This document shows, piece after piece, positions 1-5,998 of a stretch of 9,170 nt of DNA; the first letter of the stretch is position 1, and each line of letters opens with the position of its first letter. The notes beneath the pieces were generated by a model that was given only the letters and a program-made list of their open reading frames with translations, ran no database searches and was not told where the DNA came from. This DNA comes from Actinomycetota bacterium (GTDB lineage: Bacteria; Actinomycetota; Actinomycetes; Streptosporangiales; Streptosporangiaceae), in the NCBI GenBank assembly GCA_003161205.1, contig PMOU01000480.1, positions 1 through 9,170 on the forward strand, in the 5' to 3' direction. Made by a program: the position numbers and the translations under genes.

Positions 1-117
1 CCCGCCCGAGTCGCCGGCCCCGCGCGAGTCGCCGGCCCCGCTGGCTACGCCTACCCCATCCGCATGCGGGACACCGGCCCGGCGGCCTACCGGCATGACC
101 CGCATGCCGGCCGCTAG
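1..117 (+). CDS. Possible 3' end of a plus-strand gene (partial, uncertain)
   Basis: No gene is recognised. Frame 1 is open from the window edge to a TAG at 115-117 and would give a 38-residue Pro/Ala/Gly/Arg-rich tail with a short duplicated peptide (ARVAGP twice). Frame 2 is also open, to a TAG at 131-133, and would give a Pro/Ser/Ala-rich tail (ESPAP twice). Either could be the low-complexity C-terminus of a larger protein entering from the left. The duplicated peptide comes from an 18-bp DNA repeat at about 7-40. G+C is so high that open frames arise by chance, so the frame, and even whether this is coding, cannot be decided here. If real, the gene converges on the aldo/keto reductase. 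Confidence 0.25.
   Translation, partial: PARVAGPARVAGPAGYAYPIRMRDTGPAAYRHDPHAGR
90..110. terminator. Perfect hairpin, possible boundary terminator
   Basis: CCGGCAT at 90-96 and ATGCCGG at 104-110 are perfect inverted 7-bp arms around a 7-base loop. It sits just left of the tandem array and downstream of the reductase on the minus strand. There is no T-run, which is common for actinomycete terminators. It would overlap the end of the doubtful plus-strand gene, so its role is uncertain. Confidence 0.35.
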
Positions 118-188
118 CCCGGCTGGCCGCTAGCCCGGCTGGCCGCTAGCCCGGCTGGCCGCTAGCCCGGCTGGCCGCTAGCCCGGCC
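109..188. repeat. 16-bp tandem repeat, five copies
   Basis: Five head-to-tail copies of GGCCGCTAGCCCGGCT are seen, at 109-124, 125-140, 141-156, 157-172 and 173-188. The first four are identical and the fifth differs only at its last base. Each unit contains the palindrome GCTAGC and the near-palindrome AGCC-C-GGCT. The array lies 31 bp beyond the reductase stop codon. Sixteen is not a multiple of three, so a coding frame read through the array would cycle through different peptides. The array is therefore more likely non-coding: a variable-number tandem repeat, or a structured region at a gene boundary. Confidence 0.9.
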
Positions 189-198
189 GTCCGGCCGG
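183..198 (-). terminator. GC hairpin downstream of the aldo/keto reductase
   Basis: CCGGCC (183-188), a GTCC loop (189-192) and GGCCGG (193-198) form an all-GC 6-bp stem. It lies 20 bases beyond the reductase stop codon in its direction of transcription. No U-tract follows. Position and stem strength suggest a terminator, but such GC-rich dyads also arise by chance in DNA of this composition. Confidence 0.4.
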
Positions 199-218
199 CG
201 CGTCAGGCGGCCGATGCG

Positions 219-1241
219 TTAGGCGGCTGCGCGCTCGCTGACGGGCCGGCGGCGGAGGCTCGGCTGCTGGAGAGCCGGCGGCACGTAGGCCTGGTCGAGC
301 GTGCCGACGTCGGTGCCCGGCGGGACGATGTCGTCGATCCGGTCGAGGATGTCGTCGGTGAGGGCCACGTCGATGCCCGCCAGCAGGTCGTCGAGGTGGC
401 TCATCGTGCGCAGCCCGACGAGCGCGCTGGTCACGCCCGGATGAGCGATCGCGAACGCCACGGCGAGATGGGTCAGCGGCAAGCCCGCCTCCTCGGCGAG
501 GGAGATGAACTGCTCGACGACCTCGAGACGGCGCTCGTCGTTGAGGTGCTTGAAGAACCCGGCGCGGCGGAGATCGTTCTGCCGGCCCTGGCGGACGCGC
601 CCCGTGAGCAGTCCCTGCCCGAGCGGGCCCCATACCAGCGTCCCCATCCCATAGCGCTGGGCGACCGGCAGCACCTCGCGTTCGATGCCGCGGTTGAGCA
701 GTGAGTACGGCGGCTGCTCGGTGCGGAACCGGGTCAGGCCCCGCCGCTCGGCGACCCACTGGGCTTCGACGATGTCGGACGCCGGCAGCCCGGACGTCCC
801 GATCGCACGTACTTTCCCGCTGTGGATCAGGTCCGAGAGCGCGGAGAGCGTCTCCTCGGTGTCAGTGTCGGGGTCCGGCCGGTGGATCTGGTAGAGGTCG
901 ATGTGGTCGGTCTGCAGGCGGCGCAGCGAGTTCTCGACCGCGGTCACGATCCAGCGCCGCGAGGTGCCCTGCTGATTGGGATCCTCACCCATCGGGCGGC
1001 TCACCTTAGTCGCGAGGACGACATTGTCCCGTCGCCCCTTGAGCGCCTTGCCGACGACCTCTTCGGAGTCGCCGTAGGCATCGGCGGTGTCGATCAGGTT
1101 GATGCCCGCGTCCAGCGCTTTGTGGATGACGCGGGCCGAGTCGTCGGGGTCGGAGTTGCCGATGGACGTGGCGAACATCAAGGCGCCGAGCGCGTAGGGG
1201 CTGACCTTGATCCCGGTCCGGCCGAGCGTGCGGTACTGCAT
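219..1241 (-). CDS. Aldo/keto reductase family oxidoreductase
   Basis: A 340-residue protein of the usual length for the family. It is a soluble (beta/alpha)8-barrel enzyme expected to reduce aldehydes or ketones with NADPH; the substrate cannot be told. The four catalytic residues are visible: Asp51 and Tyr56 in the DTADAYG stretch, Lys79 in LATKV, and His120 in LYQIHRPD. The N-terminal MQYRTLGRTGIKVS and the VRAIGTSG segment near residue 145 are typical of bacterial members in the AKR general-stress and YajO-like groups. The ATG at 1241 was chosen because GGAGAAGGAAG lies just upstream and the family starts at this point; the frame stays open further upstream without family similarity. It is divergent from the MmyB-type regulator, the likely controller. 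The short Arg- and Ala-rich C-terminus has no motif. The family call is firm. Confidence 0.93.
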   Translation of the reverse strand: MQYRTLGRTGIKVSPYALGALMFATSIGNSDPDDSARVIHKALDAGINLIDTADAYGDSEEVVGKALKGRRDNVVLATKVSRPMGEDPNQQGTSRRWIVTAVENSLRRLQTDHIDLYQIHRPDPDTDTEETLSALSDLIHSGKVRAIGTSGLPASDIVEAQWVAERRGLTRFRTEQPPYSLLNRGIEREVLPVAQRYGMGTLVWGPLGQGLLTGRVRQGRQNDLRRAGFFKHLNDERRLEVVEQFISLAEEAGLPLTHLAVAFAIAHPGVTSALVGLRTMSHLDDLLAGIDVALTDDILDRIDDIVPPGTDVGTLDQAYVPPALQQPSLRRRPVSERAAA

Positions 1242-1397
1242 GAGAAATCTTCCTTCTCCCTCGGCTCGTCGCACCCGCGGGGCACCGCCGAGCCGGCTTC
1301 CAGCGTGGCGCATCGCGGGCACCTGCGGGAGAGGTGTCCTTATCCGGGGACGGTCAGTCCCTGGCTGCGCCGGGCGTCCAGGGGGCATGGTGGAGGT
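1242..1397. promoter_or_regulatory. Divergent promoter region with a dyad next to the regulator start
   Basis: This 156-bp gap must hold the promoters of both the reductase (minus) and the MmyB-type regulator (plus). The reductase ribosome-binding site (GGAGAAGGAAG on the minus strand) is clear, but no convincing -35/-10 pair is seen for either gene. An inverted repeat, CCCTGG at 1359-1364 and CCAGGG at 1378-1383, has arm centres 19 bp apart, about two helical turns. It is a candidate operator for the regulator. That role is inference. Confidence 0.45.
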
Positions 1398-2240
1398 GTG
1401 GACAGAACCGAACTGGCCGACTTCCTGCGTCACTGCCGGACCCGGCTTGCCCCGGCCGACGTGGGGCTGTCGCAGGGTGCGCGGCGTCGCACCCCGGGAT
1501 TGCGCCGCGAGGAGGTAGCGCAGCTGGCAGGCATGTCGACCGACCACTACACGCGGCTGGAGCAGGCCAGGGGCTCACGCCCGTCCCGCCAGATGCTCGC
1601 CGCCGTCGCCCGCGCGCTGCGGCTGACCGGTGACGAACGGGACCACCTGTTCTACCTGGCGGGCGAGGAGCCTCCACGCAGCCGACCGACCACCGAGCAT
1701 GTCCGCCCCGGCCTGCTTCTCGTCCTGGACCGGCTGATCGACACGCCCGCTCAGGTGGTGAGCGACCGCGGCGACATCCTCGCGCAGAACGCGATGGCCA
1801 AGGCGCTCCACGGTGACGCGTCCGCCCGCCCCGAGACGGACCGCAACATTGCCTGGCGCTTGTTCACGGACCCTGCCGCGCGGGAACTCTTCCCGGCCGA
1901 GGACCGTGACCGTGCCGCTCGCACGGCCGTGGCGGATCTGCGCGCCACCTTGGGCCGCCGGCCCGACGACGCGCGGCTGATCGGGCTCGTCCGCCGGCTC
2001 CGCGCCTGCAGCGAGGAGTTCTCGGCGCTGTGGGACACCCACCACGTCGCCGTACGTCACGCTGACACCAAGCGCTTCCTGCATCCGGTCGTCGGCCTGC
2101 TGGAACTGGACTGCGAGGTACTGCTGAACCCGGAGCACGACCAGCGGCTCATCGTCTACACCGCCCGTCCGGGCAGCAGGTCCTACGAGCGGCTCGAACT
2201 GCTGCGCGTGGTCGGTCTCCAGGATCTGACCCGCGGCTGA
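1398..2240 (+). CDS. XRE-family transcriptional regulator with MmyB-like ligand-binding domain
   Basis: A 280-residue DNA-binding regulator. Residues 1-90 form the XRE helix-turn-helix, with the family signature RRRTPGLRREEVAQLAGMS (30-48) followed by DHYTRLEQARGSRPS. Residues about 105-275 match the MmyB-like PAS-type ligand-binding domain, including the NAMAKAL, NIAWRLF, LWDTHHVA and the FLHPVVGLLELDCEVL segments. Family members often repress a neighbouring oxidoreductase gene and themselves, and respond to a small hydrophobic ligand; that is family knowledge, not shown here. Here the divergent reductase is the obvious target. The GTG start is supported by the conserved N-terminus, but the GGAGG at 1392-1396 leaves only one base before it, so translation may start on a leaderless message or by an unusual spacing. 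Full length, no sign of damage. Confidence 0.93.
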   Translation: MDRTELADFLRHCRTRLAPADVGLSQGARRRTPGLRREEVAQLAGMSTDHYTRLEQARGSRPSRQMLAAVARALRLTGDERDHLFYLAGEEPPRSRPTTEHVRPGLLLVLDRLIDTPAQVVSDRGDILAQNAMAKALHGDASARPETDRNIAWRLFTDPAARELFPAEDRDRAARTAVADLRATLGRRPDDARLIGLVRRLRACSEEFSALWDTHHVAVRHADTKRFLHPVVGLLELDCEVLLNPEHDQRLIVYTARPGSRSYERLELLRVVGLQDLTRG

Positions 2241-2254
2241 ACCGCTCCGCTGAA

Positions 2255-2272
2255 CCGCACCGCCGGGTGCGG
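2255..2272. terminator. Bidirectional terminator hairpin between convergent genes
   Basis: CCGCACC (2255-2261), a GCCG loop (2262-2265) and GGTGCGG (2266-2272) form a perfect 7-bp stem with a 4-base loop. It lies in the 36-bp gap between the stop codons of the MmyB-type regulator (plus) and the glycosyltransferase-like gene (minus), so it can serve both. No T-run is present on either side, which is usual in high-GC actinomycetes. Confidence 0.75.
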
Positions 2273-2276
2273 CCCG

Positions 2277-3707
2277 CTAGCCGATGCGGCGGCGAAGCCT
2301 CTTAGCCGGGTTGTGCGGCCCGTCGGGCATTGTTCCATCAAGAATGCTGTCCCTCGTGACCACAGACGCGGCAATGCGAGCCCTAGCGCCTGTCTCGCGA
2401 GCGCTGTGGGCCCGATAAGCCCAGGCTGCGCGCACCCTCCCGGGGTTCCCCTCCTGCATGCGGACAACACGAAGCAGATCGAGCTTGTCCAGGGCCTTGA
2501 CGATGGAATCAGCCCTCGGCAGGCAGGACGTCCGATCGTGCCAGATGGAAAGGTTGTCAGCCCATTTTCTCATGAATGAGACGAAATCATCTGGCGACAG
2601 GCGACGGCATTGTTGCTGCGCGGCTTGCACCGACTCCAAGGATGATATGTCCTGCTGCGAGCGTAGCCGGAGGCGAGCGGCTAGGTCATCGAGTACTGCA
2701 GCGCGCTGCCTCAGCACTTCGCGCCAGAAATCTGCCCTGATCGCCTCGTCCCAGTAATCACGGTGCGCAGCTGACGAGTCTTTTCCGTTGAGGGACGGAT
2801 GCGCGGCTGCAGTTTGTGTTCTAGTGTGAATTAGCCAGAGCAGTCCGAATGCCAGGATGTCGCCAAACTCCTCGAAGCGCGCTCGCTGCGAATCTTTAAA
2901 TGGATTGTAATTCAGTTGCTTCACGTGACCGCTGACCGCGACCTGGCCGCGCCGGAGGTGATTGATAATGCAGAGCCAGTCTTCGTGATAGACAGCCGGG
3001 AAGAACCCATTTAGCCGCTGCGGGTTAACGAGAAGCGATCCGCCCGAGATGAACGGCTTCGGGCTGCCGCCGGTCAGGCGACGCGCGTGACCAATTACCG
3101 ACAAGTCAGGGCAGTTACCGACCTGCAAGCCCACCACCGGGTATTCATCTAGGCCCGCGCTGGCCGCGCTTAGCTTGTCCAGGTCGAGCCAGCGTATGTC
3201 GTCATCGAGGAAGAGCATGCGACTCCACCCGCATGCCCGGCCGACGAGCAGACCCAGATTGCGTTTCCGGCTGATATCGAAAGCGCTTGGCGAGTGCACA
3301 ACCTGGGGTAGGCCCGCGGCGAGGTCGAGCAAGTGATGCGCCGCACTAGAGCGAAGTGCGAGCGGCGTCGCCATGCCTCGGCCGAGTTTTCCCAGGACTG
3401 CTGCCAACCCGCTGGGGAACTTGTGGCTGTGCAGTGTTACCAGCTGACAGCGGGCATCCACCGCGAGTTTCACTGCCGCCCTCAGCTGCTCCGCGGAGCG
3501 GACGGTCGGAACGACGATCGCGTCAATGACGGTGCTGGCTGTACCCGTGCCGCCGTAGCCGGTAACGCCTCGTGCCCTGGAGCCCTCAGGTCGAAGTGGC
3601 GGGAAGCGAAGCAGGTGCGGATACGATCCCAGGTCGAAGGGTCCTGAGGATTGTACGCTGTCCCTCGTTGCGGATCGTTGTGCGTTGTCGTACAGCGCGG
3701 CGGTCAC
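2277..3707 (-). CDS. Glycosyltransferase-like protein (GT-A type), XRE-linked
   Basis: A 476-residue soluble-looking protein without a signal peptide. The central part resembles GT-A (family 2-like) glycosyltransferases: a first strand IDAIVVPTVR (61-70); ISRKRNLGLLVGRA (145-158), the nucleotide-sugar region; MLFLDDDI with an Asp triplet (168-170) in the DxD metal-site position; FISGGSLLVNP (219-229); and an acceptor-side His-Glu-Asp-Trp (241-244). Residues 1-55 and the Gln/Arg-rich helical tail after about 310 match nothing I know. Donor, acceptor and pathway are unknown. The GTG start overlaps the stop of the upstream XRE gene in GTGA, with AGGAG seven bases before it, so the two are translationally coupled. 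G+C is lower than in neighbouring genes (33 of 60 at 2821-2880). It could instead be a nucleotidyl-sugar-binding protein with a regulatory role. The fold call is fairly sure, the function is not. Confidence 0.65.
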   Translation of the reverse strand: MTAALYDNAQRSATRDSVQSSGPFDLGSYPHLLRFPPLRPEGSRARGVTGYGGTGTASTVIDAIVVPTVRSAEQLRAAVKLAVDARCQLVTLHSHKFPSGLAAVLGKLGRGMATPLALRSSAAHHLLDLAAGLPQVVHSPSAFDISRKRNLGLLVGRACGWSRMLFLDDDIRWLDLDKLSAASAGLDEYPVVGLQVGNCPDLSVIGHARRLTGGSPKPFISGGSLLVNPQRLNGFFPAVYHEDWLCIINHLRRGQVAVSGHVKQLNYNPFKDSQRARFEEFGDILAFGLLWLIHTRTQTAAAHPSLNGKDSSAAHRDYWDEAIRADFWREVLRQRAAVLDDLAARLRLRSQQDISSLESVQAAQQQCRRLSPDDFVSFMRKWADNLSIWHDRTSCLPRADSIVKALDKLDLLRVVRMQEGNPGRVRAAWAYRAHSARETGARARIAASVVTRDSILDGTMPDGPHNPAKRLRRRIG

Positions 3708-4789
3708 CAGCGCGCTCCTGTTTCAGCCGACCACTCAAATAGCCGGACGGCGTCGCCCCCGAGATTGGGCGGCAAGGCGATGTTGTTCTGGACCCGGACA
3801 CGCATAAGGATACAGAACGCATCAGAAGGTCCGAACGCATCCTCAAGATATTGTTCATTTGCATCCCTGACATCCGAATTAGTGAAGCAGAGCGCTGCGC
3901 CATGGACACCGCGGCTAGTAATACCGCTCAGCATAGTGACGGTTCGCGAAGGGACATTCGGATGGGGTCCGCGGGCGATCAGGCCAACATCTTCAACCAG
4001 GGCTCCTCCGCCATCGCGCAATGACGCGAATTCACCCGTTTCCTCTCCCACCTTGCAGGTAAAGATGTGGGTCTCCTCAGTCTCCTCAGCTTCCGGAAGA
4101 GGGATTCCCTGGGCGAAATATTGTGCTATGTCCGAGGCTTTTCCGCCTATTATGACCAAGTGGTTCAGCGCAAAGTCTTGGGTGAGTTCCTCGGGCGAGA
4201 GGATCCGAATCATGCTGGCGGGGTTACTGGCCTTTACCTGGCCGAAGACCTCAATCAGCGCATCGAGGTCGGCATGCCTGGCGTACCGGCTGTAGTTCAG
4301 GTGACTTGGTTCAGCGTAGGAAGGCGGCGTGGGCGCGTCAGAACAGACGATGCTGACCGCGTGCCCGTCTGGAAAGTGCCAGATCGAGCTGCGGTGCTCG
4401 AGCGAAGCCGCCTTACGCGAAGGAGTAGCAGTGTTCGTCGACTGCGCCCGCTCACGGAGCGCAAGCAGTTCGGCATAGAGCTCCGCCTCCCGCTCCCGCT
4501 CCTGCTCAGCTAGCTCCTCGTCCCGGAGCAGACGCGGACCCCCGGAGCTGAACGATCGCTTCGAACAGAACAGCCGCGCGTACGCGGCCAGCCGTGGCGG
4601 CGGCGGCAGCCGGTCCGATCCAGGCTTCTCCCACTGGGAGATGGTCGCGATGCTGAGCTGCCCCGAACCGCTGAGCGCCTTGGCCAGCTGCTTCTGAGTA
4701 AGAGGTCGGTACTCCTGTTCCCGGAGGCCACGCAGCCGCTCGGCTAGCCGTCGAGCCGGAATGGCCGGGTGGTCGCTGTCAGCAACCAT
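3704..4789 (-). CDS. XRE-family helix-turn-helix protein with long C-terminal sensor-like domain
   Basis: A 361-residue protein. Residues about 11-75 are an XRE helix-turn-helix (LTQKQLAKAL, then ATISQWEKPGSDRLPPPPRL, the recognition-helix and WE-x-P-G region). Residues about 88-116 are a charged, Glu/Arg-rich stretch likely to form a coiled coil for dimerisation. Residues about 134-355 form a C-terminal domain with YARHADLDALIEVFG (169-183), NHLVIIGG (209-216), LVEDVGLIAR (264-273), SGITSRGVHGA (288-298) and FCILMRVRV (325-333). I recall similar domains at the C-terminus of many actinomycete XRE proteins, ligand unknown; LVIIGG resembles a glycine-rich nucleotide-binding turn, which is only suggestive. 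The ATG has GGAGGT three bases upstream. First gene of the operon with the glycosyltransferase-like gene, and divergent from the cyclase-like gene, either of which it may control. Confidence 0.8.
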   Translation of the reverse strand: MVADSDHPAIPARRLAERLRGLREQEYRPLTQKQLAKALSGSGQLSIATISQWEKPGSDRLPPPPRLAAYARLFCSKRSFSSGGPRLLRDEELAEQEREREAELYAELLALRERAQSTNTATPSRKAASLEHRSSIWHFPDGHAVSIVCSDAPTPPSYAEPSHLNYSRYARHADLDALIEVFGQVKASNPASMIRILSPEELTQDFALNHLVIIGGKASDIAQYFAQGIPLPEAEETEETHIFTCKVGEETGEFASLRDGGGALVEDVGLIARGPHPNVPSRTVTMLSGITSRGVHGAALCFTNSDVRDANEQYLEDAFGPSDAFCILMRVRVQNNIALPPNLGGDAVRLFEWSAETGARW

Positions 4790-5063
4790 CGGACCTCCAT
4801 TCTGCGGCTCATGTGGCCAATGTGACGAAGGGGAACACGTGATTCAAGGAGAGCGATACTCGTTCTACCACCAACTGCCGCGCCGCACGTCGCGGACACC
4901 GAGCTTTGCCTAAGACTTTACTTAAAGTTACCCGAGGTTTCGTTCGTTTAACAAGTTTTATGTCAAACGAGTGCGGGGATACGTAAACTATGACCGACGA
5001 TGACGCAACGGCGCATATTCCCAGGTCCAAGACTTAGCCTCATGAGGGACGTTGGGGGGCGCT
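4790..5063. promoter_or_regulatory. A+T-rich divergent intergenic region with dyads
   Basis: This gap of 274 bp has no convincing gene. It is unusually A+T-rich (25 G+C of 60 at 4921-4980). Next to the XRE start lies GGAGGT (minus strand, 4793-4798). Candidate minus promoters are TTGTTA (4954-4949) with TAACTT (4930-4925), spacer 18, and a weaker TTGAAT (4847-4842) with CACATT (4824-4819), spacer 17. For the plus-strand gene only weak -10 candidates are seen (TAAACT at 4984-4989, CATATT at 5014-5019). Dyads are listed separately. Other structures are TCGTTT (4944-4949) facing AAACGA (4965-4970) and a 10-bp palindrome CCTCATGAGG at 5038-5047, just before the cyclase-like gene. Confidence 0.6.
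4915..4928. promoter_or_regulatory. Candidate operator ACTTTA-CT-TAAAGT
   Basis: A perfect inverted repeat with 6-bp arms (4915-4920 and 4923-4928) and a 2-bp centre. It overlaps the -10 candidate TAACTT (minus strand, 4930-4925) and the expected transcription start of the XRE operon, the usual place for an autorepressor site. Binding by the XRE protein is inference. Confidence 0.4.
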
Positions 5064-5933
5064 ATGCACATTCAGCCTTACCAGCCGGTCCGGCCACGGA
5101 CCACGCTCGCGCATACGGAACCGGTAAGCCCTGATCCCTCCGTCGGTCTAGTCCGCCTGGTTCTCATGCTGGCCGCGCTGCAGACGGTCGCGATGGTGGC
5201 GGCGACCCCGATCCGGCCGCGCGACCGGCAACCGGCAAGTTTCCCTGAGCCAGTCGGCGACACCGCACCGCGGATTGGCAAACGTCCACGCCGGTGGGTG
5301 GCGACCCTCCCGGTCCACCGGAGCATTTTCGCGGTCGATATCGAGAACTCAACGCGGCGGACCAACCCGGTCAAAGAGGAGCTGCGCCGACATGTCTACC
5401 GGCTCGTGGTGGAGGCGCTGGGGGCTGCGGGGATAGACGATCACTATTACGACCCGTTCACCGACCGCGGCGACGGCGTCCTCGTTCTGGTTCACCCCGC
5501 CGACGAATTCCCCAAGCCGCTCCTGCTCAGCCGGTTGGTGCCCGCTCTGGGGAGCCTGCTGGCGGCCCACAACAGCGGCATCTCCCCGGCCGAGCAGCCG
5601 CGCATCCTGCGCCTGCGAGCGGTCATTCACGCGGGGGAGGTGCACAACGACGGCAAGGGATTCTTCGGTGAAGACCTGGACGTGGCCTTCCGGCTGCTGG
5701 ACGCGCCGAGGTTCAAGGCACACCTGCGCAACGGGTCGGCGCCGCTCGGCCTCATCGCCTCAGATGACATCTACCGGTCCGTTATCCGCCACGGCTATGA
5801 CGGCATCGACGGGGCCGAATTCCTGCCGCTCGTGACCGTGAACGTGGCCGGCCGGCGCAGGAAAGGCTGGGTCCACTTCCCCTGCGCGGGCGGATTCCCG
5901 GTAGCCATACCCGGGCAGGCCTACGCCTGTTAA
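5064..5933 (+). CDS. Class III nucleotide-cyclase-like protein
   Basis: A 289-residue protein whose residues about 84-272 resemble the class III adenylyl/guanylyl cyclase homology domain. It shows FAVDIENST with Asp92 in the first metal position; FTDRGDGVLVLV with Asp137 in the second; RAVIHAGEVH (185-194), the usual strand after the dimerisation arm; and GEDLDVAFRLL (202-212), equivalent to the VNxAxR motif. There Arg210 is kept but the catalytic Asn is replaced by Asp206, and the purine-selecting Lys position seems to be Arg135. It may make a cyclic nucleotide, make something else, or only bind nucleotide. Residues 28-50 are a hydrophobic run broken by Arg31, possibly one membrane helix; residues 51-83 are basic and Pro-rich. 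The ATG follows a G-run (5054-5059); TTG at 5052 would add four residues. It is convergent with a Crp/Fnr-type gene, a natural receptor partner. Confidence 0.78.
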   Translation: MHIQPYQPVRPRTTLAHTEPVSPDPSVGLVRLVLMLAALQTVAMVAATPIRPRDRQPASFPEPVGDTAPRIGKRPRRWVATLPVHRSIFAVDIENSTRRTNPVKEELRRHVYRLVVEALGAAGIDDHYYDPFTDRGDGVLVLVHPADEFPKPLLLSRLVPALGSLLAAHNSGISPAEQPRILRLRAVIHAGEVHNDGKGFFGEDLDVAFRLLDAPRFKAHLRNGSAPLGLIASDDIYRSVIRHGYDGIDGAEFLPLVTVNVAGRRRKGWVHFPCAGGFPVAIPGQAYAC

Positions 5934-5998
5934 AGGTTGGCCAGGTAGTAGCACGGCCAGTGGTGCGATCTAAGGGGCTGGTTCAGCGTCTTAGGTGT
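5934..5998. other. Short convergent gap without a clear terminator
   Basis: The 65-bp gap between the cyclase-like stop and the Crp/Fnr-type stop holds no strong hairpin. GCCAGTG at 5956-5962 and CACTGGC at 6004-6010 are complementary 7-bp arms, but the 41-base loop and overlap with the regulator's last codons make a terminator unlikely. The two transcripts may therefore run into each other. Confidence 0.4.

Noticed and set aside
109..188. CRISPR array
   Set aside because: The 16-bp units are contiguous with no unique spacers, and no cas-like gene is present.
178..759. A 193-residue Arg/Pro-rich minus-strand frame
   Set aside because: It is an off-frame reading of the reductase gene, with the Arg/Pro/Ala-rich composition typical of shadows in high-GC DNA.
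822..1397. Upstream extension of the MmyB-type regulator to about 472 residues
   Set aside because: The extra 192 residues are antisense to the aldo/keto reductase and show no family similarity; the conserved MmyB-type N-terminus begins at 1398.
1242..1547. Upstream extension of the aldo/keto reductase to 442 residues
   Set aside because: The extension overlaps the regulator's coding start on the other strand, and the family N-terminus and ribosome-binding site fix the start at 1241.
4961..4966. Perfect TTGACA -35 on the minus strand
   Set aside because: No TAnnnT hexamer lies 16-18 bp downstream, so it is not supported as a promoter.
4809..5030. A 73-residue minus-strand open frame inside the divergent intergenic region
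   Set aside because: It runs through the A+T-rich promoter region, has no ribosome-binding site at its start, no recognisable domain, and its codons do not match the G+C-rich third-position pattern of real genes here.
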